64,000 bases of DNA from Symbiodinium natans (lineage: Eukaryota > Sar > Dinophyceae > Suessiales > Symbiodiniaceae): NCBI GenBank assembly GCA_905221605.1, contig CAJNDS010002628.1:273982-337981 (forward strand). Reading direction: 5' to 3'. Positions 38,128 to 47,812 of the stretch are shown piece after piece. Under the pieces are notes generated by a model. That model was not told the DNA's origin. It saw only the letters and a list, made by a program, of their open reading frames with translations, and searched no databases. The translations under genes were made by a program, and so were the position numbers. How positions within the stretch are numbered: position 1 is the stretch's first letter; every line of letters starts with the position of its first letter.

Positions 38128-38686
38128 AACCCTAAACCCTAAACCCTAAACCCTAACCCCTAAACCCCTAAACCCTAACCCCTAAACCCCTAAACCCTAA
38201 ACCATAAACCCTAAACCCTAAACCCTAAACCCTAAACCCTAAACCCTCCCGAACCCTAAACCCCTAAACGCGGCCGGGCCGAGTGGAGGAGGGTTGAGAG
38301 TGGCGTCGAGGGCCCCATGAGTGCTAAGGGCCTCCCCGCGTGGTGAGAAGTTCAACCTAAGTCCCCAAAAACTCCACCGTATCCAGAGCCAGAACCCTCA
38401 CTCCTTGCAAACCCTATACCCTTCCCAGGACCCAGAGTAGGCCTTGCTTCATTTTCGTGCAGTTCAGGTTCCGTTATAAATGGGTCTGGCTTCAAAAAAC
38501 ACCCCCCCTCCCCAACCTGTCGATTCAACCTATACCTCCCTAAGTTACCCGAAACCCTGAGCACTAAACCCCAAACCCCAGACCCCAAGCCCCAAACCCC
38601 AAACCCCAAGCCCCAAACCCCAAACCCCAAACCCGAAACCCTAAACCCTAAACCCCCCCCCTAAGAGCCCCTTCAATTCTGCGGAG
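38128..38686 (-). repeat. CCCTAAA and (CCCCAAA)n tracts
   Basis: CCCTAAA relics 38126-38270, unique 38275-38560, (CCCCAAA)n 38565-38650. Confidence 0.7.
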
Positions 38687-38771
38687 AGGCACTGCCGGAA
38701 CCCTTGCCGGAGCCCAAGGCCAAGCGGCCTCACACGGAGGAGGCCGGCCTCGCAAGTAGCGGTAGTAGCGG
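38687..38771 (+). CDS. exon, Pro/Ser-rich, unknown
   Basis: Acceptor CTGCGGAG; ALPEPLPEPKAKRPHTEEAG then LASSGSS; donor GG|GTAGAG. PKAKRP could be a basic targeting patch. Confidence 0.45.
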
Positions 38772-39462
38772 GTAGAGGTCCTTGATTTGTAGAGCTTGGT
38801 AGTGGAGTAGGGAACCCTTTAGGGTTTAGGGTTTAGGGTTTAGGGTTTAGGGTGTAGGGTGTAGGGTGTAGGGCTTAGGGTTTTTGAACCTTTTGGGGTA
38901 ATACAATCCCCCTTATAATCCCAAAGGTTAACCTTTAGTTCCCCTAGGTACTGGACAACTAAGATAAGTTGTTGACAGTCTTACAGAATCGCTCGGTCAG
39001 AATAAGTTTTGAGTTGCCTTGAGCAGCGTATAGTCGGGATACTTTTCTTGCTGTGTGTGCTTACTAGGGCACGTTTTGGGGGTTTAGGGTTTTGGGTTCA
39101 GGTGATCTCTCCGCAGGGGCTCGAAAGATGGCGTTTGCTGCACAAAGTCGCATATCACGTGGGGTATGGTCTGGTTTGGCGTTGGTCTCTTGGGTCGCTC
39201 TTGTGCTGCTACGTCCTGTCTTCTAATGACTCGTATCTACTCGTTCTGGCTGCGGGTTGCTCTATGCAAAGCAGCGGGACATCTGCTGCCTGTTGTTGAG
39301 CGCCTCTTTTGCTTCAGGTGCCGTCGTCACAAAACATTCGCCCACGACGTAGATCACTGGGCTGATGTGGGGCTGAGGGATTTAGGTCCGGCTTTGGGGA
39401 TGCGGGTTATGTAGGTGTGCGGTCTCGGCGCAGATGTCGGCTTGGTCAAGATCCATGCCCAC
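38772..39462. other. repeat, element relic, possible coding DNA
   Basis: 38818-38880 TTTAGGG; 38885-38965 relic of family H. 39000-39415 is open in several + frames (one reads RIYSFWLRVALCKAAGHLLP, FCFRCRRHKTFAHDVDHWAD); probably coding in part but boundaries not found. Confidence 0.35.
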
Positions 39463-39765
39463 CGATGGACCCTATACCCCACATACCCTTCAATGAAGGA
39501 CGACGTATTTTGAGCAAGGGGGGGAGTTGGGTGTGGGTTGGCTAGGATCTCTAGGTCCGAAAAGCCTTAAACCCTAAACCCTAAACCCTAAACCCTACAC
39601 CCTAAACCCTAAACCCTAAACCCACCAAACTATGAGCTTTTCTTTCGCCAGAGCAGCCGCACAGGATCAGTGGCAGGATTGGCCGCAGAGCAAGAGCCAT
39701 GAGGAGGCCACCCCTTTCATCGCCGCCCTAAATCCTAAGACCCTAAGTGAAGCAGGGTTTAGGGT
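39463..39765 (+). repeat. local duplication, copy 1
   Basis: Starts 'gatggaccctatacccc' and ends 'taagtgaagcagggttt'. Copy 2 is 40343-40632. The CCCTAAA run between the flanking parts differs in length. Confidence 0.9.
39652..39746 (+). CDS. duplicated exon, copy 1
   Basis: Acceptor CTTTCGCCAG; reads AAAQDQWQDWPQSKSHEEAT then PFIAALNPKTL; donor A|GTGAAG. Confidence 0.55.
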
Positions 39766-40086
39766 TTAGGGTTTAGGGTTTAGGGTTTAGGGTTTAGGGT
39801 TTAGGGTTTAGGGTTTAGGGTTTAGGCTACGTATACCGCTTGCAAGATGCTTGTGCCGAGTACGGTTTCTCTTACTAGTATCCAAGTGTATACGCTCACT
39901 AATACTTATAAGGAACCCAAGGCGCACTCGCCACGAACAGTAATATAAACCCTGTTCCGTATGAACAACAGCTACTCAGTAAAATTCCTCCTTTTTGCCC
40001 TGCAAGCACATGCAGAGCGTTTAGGCTTGTACTGGGTACTTAGCAAGCCCTTAACCCCAAAGCCCCAAAGAGAAACCTAAGCTCTA

Positions 40087-40230
40087 AATCCTAAACCCTA
40101 AACCCTAAACCCTAAACCTTAAAAGCCCTAAACCCTAAACCCTAAACCCTAAACCCTAAACCCTAAACCCTAAACCCTAAACCCTAAACCCTAAACCCTA
40201 AACCCTAAACCCTAAACCCTAAACCCTAAA
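40087..40230 (-). repeat. CCCTAAA tract
   Basis: About 19 C-rich units between the two duplicated blocks. Confidence 0.9.
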
Positions 40231-40342
40231 TCCCAAACCCTGCCCTTTGTTTTGTCTGCCCCCCCCCCCCCCCTCCCCCCTTTGCCAAACATCGAAGTAG
40301 AGTCATGGGTCCCCCCCCCCTACCCCCCCCCCCCCCCCCGTG

Positions 40343-40632
40343 CGATGGACCCTATACCCCACATACCCTTCAATGAAGGACGACGTATTTTGAGCAAGGG
40401 GGGGAGTTTGGGTGTGGGTTGGCTAGGATCCCTAGGTCCGAAAAGCCCTAAACCCTAAACCCTACACCCTAAACCCTAAACCCTAAACCCACCAAACTAT
40501 GAGCTTTTCTTTCGCCAGAGCAGCCGCACAGGATCAGTGGCAGGATTGGCCGCAGAGCAAGAGCCATGAGGAGGCCGCCCCTTTCATCGCCGCCCTAAAT
40601 CCTAAGACCCTAAGTGAAGCAGGGTTTAGGGT
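40343..40632 (+). repeat. local duplication, copy 2
   Basis: Nearly identical to 39463-39765 outside the repeat tracts. Confidence 0.9.
40519..40613 (+). CDS. duplicated exon, copy 2
   Basis: Same as 39652-39746 except Thr to Ala (HEEAA for HEEAT). Splice sites identical. A recent exon-carrying duplication. Confidence 0.55.
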
Positions 40633-40652
40633 TTAGGGTTTAGGGTTTAGGC

Positions 40653-40756
40653 TAGCCCAGTGGTACCCTTTTCCCTCTTTTGGGGTTCAAGGTTCCCTGA
40701 TGAACGTAACCCAACCCAATAAAGGGTGCCCTTGTGATAATATGGTTACTGGGCTG
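40653..40756. mobile_element. TIR element, family A
   Basis: TAGCCCAGTGGTACCCTTTT left end; 'gggtgcccttgtgataatat' and 'ggttactgggct' right end. The outermost TIR bases are lost. Confidence 0.7.
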
Positions 40757-40799
40757 CTGAGTCCTAAGGCCCGCAGTCCCTAAGAATGCTGCTTATCCA

Positions 40800-40900
40800 T
40801 ACCTGTGGCTCTTTCTTTTACCTACAGGTTTTAATGGGTTACACCTATACGAACTAAGGGGGGTAGTTTATGAAACTGTAGGTAAATAGAGTCCCAGGTA
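40800..40900. mobile_element. TIR element, family D
   Basis: TACCTGTGGCTCTTTCTTTT and inverted right end 'ctgtaggtaaatagagtccc'. TA on both sides. Confidence 0.75.
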
Positions 40901-42096
40901 TTTACTACTCATCATCCAGAAGCCTTCGCCTTCAGGATTTAGGAGTATGTGTTTGTGTGCGTGTTTTTTGTTGGGAGGGCACGGGTCCGACTTTCGCCAG
41001 GGGCTTAAACGTTAGGGGGGGGGGGGGGGTTCTGAGCATCAGGCCAGTCTCGGCTCAGCAGTTCTGTTTTTATAGTTTATAGCTTTTTGGGTTTCAGAGT
41101 TCAGGCGCCAACGGCGCAGGGTTGAAGGGCCTCAAGTTGAAGGGCTTACGGTTAAGGATGGAGCAGCCCTAAACCCTAAACCCCTAAACCCCTAATCCCG
41201 AGTCGGCCCTACACTCCCACCAGCCCAACCCACAACTTGTTGAGATTTCGTTTTCTTCCCCATTGAAAATCCCTGTCATGAACCAAGGCAAACTCTAATG
41301 AAAGGGCATGGGAAGCCCTCCTAGGCCCTGGCCTAGGCCCTGGTTCTTCGTGAGGACTGGGATGACAACGCACCCTCCAGCAGCACCTCGCGACCGGCAC
41401 TCAGTGAAGGGCTTTGAGTTTGGGCCAGGGGGGGCAGGATAGGGGTTGAGGTTTTGGAGTAGGGTGTATGCAGCTTGGGTTTTCGGTTGGAGGGCGCCCT
41501 TTTTGCCCACAGCACCTCAAGTGCGAAGAGAGGAGATTGGCAGAGCAAAGAAGCATGGCAGGTGCGGCGAAGCACATGAGACGGAAGCCTCCAGAGCCTC
41601 CAGACCTCTCCATCACTGTGTCTCTATTTCCATTCCGCGTGTCTCGTCTTTCTTCCATGTCCATTATTCATGCCAGAAGCTCAATTTTTAACACGGCAAC
41701 CTGCTGCGTGTAGTACATGAAACAGCGCCAAATGGGGGTTTACGAACATCAGGGTTTAGGGTTTAGGGTTTAGGGCAGGGACCCTAATATAGATCCTAGG
41801 TAGGATAAGGGGGACCTTTGAAAGGGAACCCTTCTGAACCCTGTTCTGGCACTTAAACAGGGACCTTATTCAGAGGGTCTATGTCGCCAAGGGGCCCCCG
41901 AATCCTATCCCCTAATAGACCCCTGAATGGTAGGATTCCCTTTGAATAAGCAGCCCAAAAAGGTACCCCTAATTTCGGAAACCCCATATAAGCTTGCCTG
42001 GTAGAGGTGGCGGCAGTCGTGGTAGTTGTTGCTGTCGTCCTAAACCCTAAACCCTAAACCCTAAACCCTAAACCCTAAACCCTAAACCGGAGCAAG
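40901..42096. other. unique DNA, element mosaic, CCCTAAA
   Basis: 41210-41710 is open on both strands; a + frame ending MRRKPPEPPDLSITVSLFPF is possible coding. 41775-41990 is a mosaic of 'gaccctaata', 'ggaccttattcag', 'ggtaggattcccttt' and 'tttcggaaacccc' blocks (the 46872 family). 42036-42088 CCCTAAA. Confidence 0.35.
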
Positions 42097-42168
42097 GTCA
42101 GAGGACTGCCTGGAGCATGCCGCGCGCGAAGCAGCAGGCCGCTCGCCTTTTGCGCGCTGGAGCATCGG
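42097..42168 (+). CDS. possible exon, frame uncertain
   Basis: Acceptor GGAGCAAG, donor CGG|GTTTTT. Open in all three frames; SEDCLEHAAREAAGRSPFAR looks best. Confidence 0.35.
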
Positions 42169-42196
42169 GTTTTTTGGGGGGTTGAGGGGGGTTTAG

Positions 42197-42275
42197 GGGT
42201 TTAGGGTTTAGGGTTTAGGGTTTAGGGTTTAGGGTTTAGGGTTTAGGGTTTAGGGTTTAGGGTTTAGGGTTTAGG
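42197..42275 (+). repeat. TTTAGGG tract
   Basis: About 11 sense units. Confidence 0.9.
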
Positions 42276-43884
42276 GAGTATGGGGGTTTAGGGTTTAGAG
42301 GGTTAGGGAGCATCGGGTTTTTGGGGTTGAGGGGTTAGGGAGTATGGGGTTTAGGGCTTCTAGGGGGTGAGAGTCTTAGGGTCTAGGGTCGGGTTGGGTC
42401 GTTTTGGGGGCAGTTGCTGCGGCATGCTTTCCACCCCTACATCCTAAACCCTAAGATGCACAAAACGCCTGAACCCTAAAAAACCTGAACTGCCCTAAAC
42501 CCTAAACCCTGAACCCTAAACCCTGAACCCTAAACCCTGAACCCTAAACCCTGAACCCTAAACCCTAAATCCCAAAACCTAAGCCCCAAGACCCTGTTGT
42601 GTCCCCAGCCTTTGCACCCAGTAGGTTCCTGGACAAGGGTGGAGCCGAGAATACCTTAAGCCCTGGTGGGGTTCGGGGTTTGGGGTTTAGGGTTTAGGGT
42701 TTGGGGTTTGGGGTTTGGGGTTTGGGGTTTAGGGTTTGGGGTTTGGGGTTTGGGGTTTCGGGTTTGGGGTTTGGGGTTTGGGGTTTGGGGCTTGGGGTTT
42801 CGGGTTTCGGGTTTGGGGTTTGGGGTTTGGGGTTTGGGGTTTGGGGTTTAGGGTTTAGGGTTTAGGGTTTGGGGTCTATAGTGTGTAGCGTTTAGGGTTC
42901 AGGGCTTAGGGGTTTACGGTTTAGGGCATGAAAGCATCTCCCCTCAGGAGCTGCCAAGCGACAAGGCAGGGCGCCTTGCTGCCTGAGTTCGGGTCCCTTT
43001 TTTGGGTCCCCGATACGGGGGTGTCCGAAATTAGCTTATTGGGGTCTAGATTAGGGGCAACCCCTGTACAGGCCCAAAGAAAATAGTAATAAATTCATAA
43101 GAAGAAGAAGAAGAAGAAGAAGAGAAAGGAGGCGACCCTGGTTGAGAGAACTACCCATGTGCGTATGGCTTGATCCCAGGCGCATGGCCCTTCTTGGGGC
43201 TTCAGACCCTCAACCCTAAGACCCTGGAACCCGACAACCCTGAGACCCCAAACCCCTTTGGGGCTGAGTTCAGGGATTAGGGTTTAGGGCTTCAGGGGGC
43301 TCAGATTATGAATTTGGCTTCGGTGGCCCCACACCTCATAAGCTCCTAACCCTAAACCCTAAACTGCACGCTCTGGCTCTGTGCTGGCAGAAAACAGGGC
43401 ACAGGGGTTTTACAGCCTAATGCCCTCAACTCACTTGAGGTTAGTGTTCAAGGAGCCTAGGTCTAGGGGATTACGATTCAGCACAAACCTTGCATCACAA
43501 ACCCCCGAAGACAGGACTGCGAGTGGGCTGAAGCAGAGACCAGCAAGCGCCACTTGACAGGGCCAGTGTTTTAGGGTTTAGGGTTTAGGGTTTTTTTTGC
43601 TTTTTTGGGGGGGCCTACTGAGTACTGGGTAGTAGCCCCAAGTCGACTTCAAGTACCGAAGCTCGACCCCAACCCCGACGCAGCCCCATCTTCATCATGA
43701 TCTGAATAGTTTTGTGGGCGCCTTCTTTCGTTTTTGTTGGTTTTTGGCTGCCTTGGCGTGGGGCGCGCGCAGGCTATCCGACAGCTGTCAGAGGTTTGTG
43801 TCGGGTTTATGCGTTGTCGGTCGATGGGTCGAAGCAGTACACAACAAGTCAGCATGCAGAATCTCCAAAGCAGTTGACATGGCC
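42276..43884. repeat. degenerate repeats with (TTTGGGG)n array
   Basis: (TTTGGGG)n at 42670-42870 (about 25 units, with TTTCGGG and TTTAGGG). 42488-42570 alternates CCCTAAA and CCCTGAA. 43000-43070 is a TIR-family relic. 43100-43125 is (GAA)n. Unique DNA 43380-43880 shows no supported exon. Confidence 0.6.
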
Positions 43885-43980
43885 GTATAAGGGATGTTCT
43901 CCCCGTATGCGAGCAGTCCTTAATTGGGATTCTAGTACCCCTTTTGTAATCCCAATCAAGGACTGTTAGCATAAGGTGGT
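43885..43980. mobile_element. TIR element, family C
   Basis: 'gtataagggatgttctcccc' left, 'caaggactgttagcataagg' right; central 'aattgggatt/aatcccaatc' inverted repeat. Confidence 0.6.
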
Positions 43981-44015
43981 GTCTGCTTGCGGATGCAGGG
44001 TTCGTTAGCTCCTCC

Positions 44016-44339
44016 ATGCTGTTTTCATTGTGTAGTCAATGGGGATTAACAGTCTTCGAGCGCATTTTCAACCGCAGCCCTCCTTCGCTTTCCCCCGTGC
44101 GCTGGGTGCGGGTGACGTGCGGCTGCAAGAGCGAGCGTCACGAAAAGTACCCCGTCGTCGTCCTTCTCGTACCGCTCGTTCCTGCAGCCGGGCTTTTCCT
44201 CGTTTTTGCAGCCGTCCCTGTCCTCTCCCCCTGCCTTACGCCCCTTGAACCACAAGCACAGGTCAGTAGTTCTCTATGTCGCTCTCGGGTCCTTGTTGTA
44301 AGGGAGTTGTGTTCTACAGGGAACTGCAAAACGGCCTGA
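44016..44339 (+). CDS. hypothetical small protein with a hydrophobic segment
   Basis: 107 codons from ATG 44016 to TGA 44337. Residues about 46-75 (VVVLLVPLVPAAGLFLVFAA) are strongly hydrophobic. Overlapping frames are also open and no splice sites frame it, so it may be chance. Confidence 0.3.
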   Translation: MLFSLCSQWGLTVFERIFNRSPPSLSPVRWVRVTCGCKSERHEKYPVVVLLVPLVPAAGLFLVFAAVPVLSPCLTPLEPQAQVSSSLCRSRVLVVRELCSTGNCKTA

Positions 44340-44392
44340 TTGAAAGAACTGCCAGCGCAAACCTACACCCTGAACCCTAAACCCTATACCCT

Positions 44393-44575
44393 AAACCCCA
44401 TAAACCCATAAACCCCATAAACCCCATAAACCCTATAAACCCTATAAACCCTATAAACCCTATAAACCCCATAAACCCTATAAACCCTATAAACCCTATA
44501 ACCCTAAGGGTTTAGGGTTTAGGGTTTAGGGTTTAGGGTTTAGGGTTTAGGGTTTAGGGTTTAGGGTTTAGGTTT
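44393..44575. repeat. (AACCC[C/T]ATA)n array then TTTAGGG
   Basis: 10-mers 'taaaccctataaacc' to 44505, then nine sense TTTAGGG units: C-rich and G-rich strands meet head to head at 44507. Confidence 0.9.
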
Positions 44576-44605
44576 ATAAACCCTATAAGCCCTACACCCA
44601 TCAAG

Positions 44606-44661
44606 GCTACTACCCGGAGCTCACCCCGCCTCTTCGCTTCGGCACCTTGTTGGCCAGAGAC
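44606..44661 (+). CDS. short exon, unknown
   Basis: Acceptor CATCAAG; YYPELTPPLRFGTLLARD then TAG. A longer alternative frame is open too. Confidence 0.35.
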
Positions 44662-44708
44662 TAGGGATCGAGGACGCCGAGGGTGGCACCTCCATTCCCT
44701 TTCTTTTT

Positions 44709-44870
44709 AGGTTTAGGGTTTAGGGTTTAGGGTTTAGGGTTTAGGGTTTAGGGTTTAGGGTTTAGGGTTTAGGGTTTAGGGTTTAGGTTTAGGGTTTAGG
44801 GTTTAGGGTTTAGAGTCTAGAGTTTAGAGTTTTGGGTTTTGGGTTTTGGGTTTTGGGTTTAGGGTTTAGC
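44709..44870 (+). repeat. TTTAGGG tract
   Basis: About 20 sense units, ending as TTTTGGG. Confidence 0.9.
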
Positions 44871-44912
44871 GAACTCAAGCCAATAAAGAAAGTGGAGCCT
44901 TGTTTTTCTCAG

Positions 44913-45690
44913 TTTGCTGTGGAGCATGGGACTTGGGGAAGTGCCAAGTGCCCAAAAAGCAAAGGCCTCTTTTCAACATTTCCCTGTGATTATAAGGGCT
45001 GTAGGGCCCTTGATTATGGGGCTAGAGAGGGCATGATTGTAAGTTCTAAGCCCTAAACCCAAATGACCCAGAATCACATCATGGCCGATATCCCTAAATG
45101 GCTTAGGAGTCGAAAACATGCCGTTGGGAGAGTTTGTGCACAACGTGTCGGTGTCGATTGTTCGGGGGTGCCAGAACCCCTAAACCCTGAACCCTAAAGG
45201 ACCCTAAGCCCTGAACCCGAAAGAACCCTAAACCCTGAATTAGTAAAATACCCTAAACCCTAAACCTGTAAAATCCTATACAGTGCGAAGGGCTCAGCGT
45301 GACGTTTCTGATCCGTTGGGCTTGAGCGCTTGCGCTCTGAAGAAGGCACGAGGCCCCATACCACGGCATGACGCCACCCCTCCAGGATTTTCGGGTTCAG
45401 GGGTTTACTGTGGTGTTTCGGATTAAGGGTTTAGGATTCAGGATTTTGTATATTTAGGGTCTAGGGTTTAGGATTCATAATAATAATAATAGTGCAACCA
45501 CATGTGTGATTTGTCGTCCATAGGGTTTGTAGGGTTTAGGGTTTAGGGATTAGGGTTTAGGGATTTCTTAGGGGTGTTTCGCGGGTTTTTTGTGGGGGGC
45601 CGGCCGAGTCTCACACGCGCCCCCCCAGGCTGGTTCGATGCCAAGGGGCGCTCAAGCAAGCCGAACCACAAGGACCGATACGGGGGGGGG
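44913..45690 (+). CDS. four-exon unknown gene with consistent phases
   Basis: Exon 1 44913-45038 (acceptor TTTTTCTCAG; FAVEHGTWGSAKCPKSKGLF, STFPCDYKGCRALDYGAREG, MI; donor ATT|GTAAGT). Intron 1 is 33 nt (45039-45071) and contains CCCTAAACCC. Exon 2 45072-45167 (NHIMADIPKWLRSRKHAVGR, VCAQRVGVDCSG; donor GG|GTGCCA). Exon 3 45298-45394 (RDVSDPLGLSACALKKARGP, IPRHDATPPGFS; donor G|GTTCAG, phase 1). Exon 4 45629-45690 (acceptor CCCCCAG; WFDAKGRSSKPNHKDRYGG; donor GTTCCT). All joints keep the frame. Exon 1 has several Cys (KCPK, PCDYKGC). No family recognised. 5' and 3' ends unknown. Confidence 0.55.
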
Positions 45691-46225
45691 GTTCCTAAAT
45701 TAGGGTTTATAGGGTTTAAGGATTAAGTGGGGTTTAGGTAGGGTTTAGGGTTTCGGGTTTAGGGTTTAGGGCTTAGGGCTCAGGGCTTAGGGTTTAGGGG
45801 TATCTTATTCGGGGTCGTCATATTGTAAGGGAATCCTGCTATTTGGGGTCTAACTTGGGGGCCCCTATGTTTCCGAACCCCCATATGGGCATCATATACC
45901 TCCAAAATACGGGAACCCCCTAAAACCTAAACCAAGACTTGTACTTGCATTTTGGGGAAACCCCGGATGCTGTGGTGATCTCCTAGAAGAACCTACTCTC
46001 CTCAAACTCTCAAACCCGAAAATCGTACAACCCTGAAGCCCTAAAACCAGCGCATAAAAGCCCAAAAACCATCCGTAAGCCCCCGTACATATTGTTTGAA
46101 AGCTTCGGCATTGAAGCTCCCGTTTCGGCTGAAACGAAGAAGGTGCCGAAACTGATATTTGAGGAGATCGCACTGACAGCCTCGAACATTCAGCCGAGAG
46201 AGCCCAAAAGCCCTCAGAGTCATTG
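45691..46225. other. repeat, TIR relic, unique DNA
   Basis: TTTAGGG relics 45700-45800; 45805-45905 element related to 46872-46985; 45906-46225 unique with open frames on the minus strand that lack support. Confidence 0.4.
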
Positions 46226-46269
46226 TGTCTTTATTCCTCTTTCTTAGTCTTGGTTTGGCAGAGGGGGGT

Positions 46270-46378
46270 TGTTGTTCTCTCTCTCTCTCTCTCTCTTTTC
46301 GCTGTCTCTGTCTGCGTGTTTCAGCGCTGTTTATGATACATATACATATACATATATATGTATATATATGTGTATATC

Positions 46379-46409
<31 letters not shown>

Positions 46410-46432
46410 CTGTATATGTATATGTGCACACA
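46270..46432. repeat. CT and TA microsatellites
   Basis: (CT)n 46277-46298 and (TA)n 46336-46430. Confidence 0.9.
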
Positions 46433-46439
46433 TGTACTA

Positions 46440-46871
46440 TCTTGGGACCGTCTTCAGGCTGCGCGGCGGTCTGACGGTTAAACCCTACCGAGTTGTGCAA
46501 GTCTGTGTTCATCTCGTACTTCGTCTCCGTTGTCTTGCCTTTGTTGTACCCTGGCCTTTTTCCGTTGCAACTCTGAAGTTGTGTCCCTGTCTTGCTGCTT
46601 CCTGTTTTCAGCAACTTTCCTGCTCGCGCGTGTTGCACTTTGCTCTCCTCCACAAGAGTCTCTTAAGAATACCACCACCATCTCGTGAACTTAAATCTGC
46701 CCTCCCCCATTTTTTCATGTTGGTCGAAGCACTGGCGTCCCATCATCCTGCATGCCTACGTGCTGAAGGTTCAGGCAAGTTCTCTTGTTTCCACACTGCC
46801 TCCAAGACATTCAGCGCTGGGTACAAATCAATCATTGCTCCGGAGAGCGGAAAGCAAGCCAATCAAGACTG
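46440..46871 (+). other. possible coding DNA, unresolved
   Basis: Open in two + frames; HWRPIILHAYVLKVQ followed by a possible donor at 46777, and VEALASHHPACLRAEGSGKF in another. No clear splice framing. Confidence 0.3.
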
Positions 46872-46985
46872 ATATGGGGGGGTTTACGAAAATAAGGGGC
46901 CCCTAACATACAACCCGAAATAGTAGGATTCCCTCATAAGAAGGGTCCCAATAAGGTACCCCTAGTTTCGGAAACCACCATATCG
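46872..46985. mobile_element. TIR element, 'tacgaaaataagggg' family
   Basis: 'atatgggggggtttacgaaa' left and 'tttcggaaaccaccatatcg' right, with inner 'gtaggattccctcataag'. About 114 bp. Relatives at 1741, 24240, 41930, 45805, 59976. Confidence 0.6.
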
Positions 46986-47175
46986 ACTCATACTTGTTTC
47001 GTCAACTTGGCACATTGCTCACTAGCAGCTGCCATGAGTTGCCTCAAGTTTACAGTTGCACTCCCCACCCTCTTCAAGGATGGCACTTCAACCTAAGCAC
47101 GCCCTACTCCCTAAGCCCTAAGCCCTAAACCCTAAACCCTAAGCCCTAAGCCCTAAGCCCTAAGCCCTAAACCCC

Positions 47176-47440
47176 AACAATCTTCATGATGCTGTGCTAG
47201 AAGCGACTAGGGAGAAGTCCTGGGCTGAATCTGTGATGCACATGTTTTGCTGTTCTTCATTTCGCATGGCTCAACGAGCTAACTCTGTTTAGGGTTTTCA
47301 GCGTTTTTTTGCTTTTTTAAGGTTGTTTCAGAGTTTGGGGAACTCGGCAACCCAAATTCTGTCACTTCGTCACGAGGAGGCTTGGCTGTTCTGCACGAAG
47401 TGCAGAGTCTGGGCACCTTGCACGCAAACCCTCAATGCCT
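47176..47440 (+). CDS. two-exon CxxC protein with a 45-nt TTTAGGG-start intron
   Basis: Exon 1 (47176-47286) reads NNLHDAVLEATREKSWAESV then MHMFCCSSFRMAQRANS. Intron 47287-47331 is GTTTAGGGTTTTCAG...GTTTCAG, 45 nt. Exon 2 (47332 to about 47440) reads SLGNSATQILSLRHEEAWLF, CTKCRVWAPCTQTLNALS. Phase 0 joint. C-x2-C after Trp, with a third Cys (APC), suggests a zinc-binding site; compare EAWCPTC at 19732. 3' boundary not found. Confidence 0.5.
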
Positions 47441-47518
47441 TATCGTCCCTAAACCCGGAATACCTTGCGACCCTTATAAACCCGAAATACTAAATACCTT
47501 ACAGCCCCCAAGCCCTGC

Positions 47519-47637
47519 ACCCTAAACCCTAAAACCCAAACCCCAAACCCCAAACCCCAAACCCCAAACCCTAAACCCTAAACCCTAAACCCCAAACCCC
47601 AAACCCTAAACCCCATCCCCCAAACCCTAAACCCTAC
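47519..47637 (-). repeat. (CCCCAAA)n/(CCCTAAA)n tract
   Basis: Mixed C-rich heptamers. Confidence 0.85.
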
Positions 47638-47652
47638 AAAGCCTCCCTTCAG

Positions 47653-47748
47653 CCCCCCCGAGGTGTCCTCCGTGGCCTGGCACACCGAGTCCCAGGAGCG
47701 CCCTGGCCGCCTTTCACGGCGAAGAGTGGAGTGCAGAAAGTTGAGGAG
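47653..47748 (+). CDS. exon, unknown product
   Basis: Acceptor TCCCTTCAG; PPEVSSVAWHTESQERPGRL then SRRRVECRKLR; donor AG|GTTTAG at a TTTAGGG tract. Confidence 0.5.
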
Positions 47749-47756
47749 GTTTAGAG

Positions 47757-47812
47757 TTTAGGGTTTAGGGTTTAGGGTTTAGGGTTTAGGGTTTAGGGTT
47801 TAGGGTTTGTGG
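47757..47812 (+). repeat. TTTAGGG tract after the exon
   Basis: About eight sense units. Confidence 0.9.

Noticed and set aside
42666-42851. Open frames such as GFGVWGLGF
   Set aside because: Translations of TTTGGGG/TTTAGGG arrays; the same kind occurs at 11498, 38352 and 59500.
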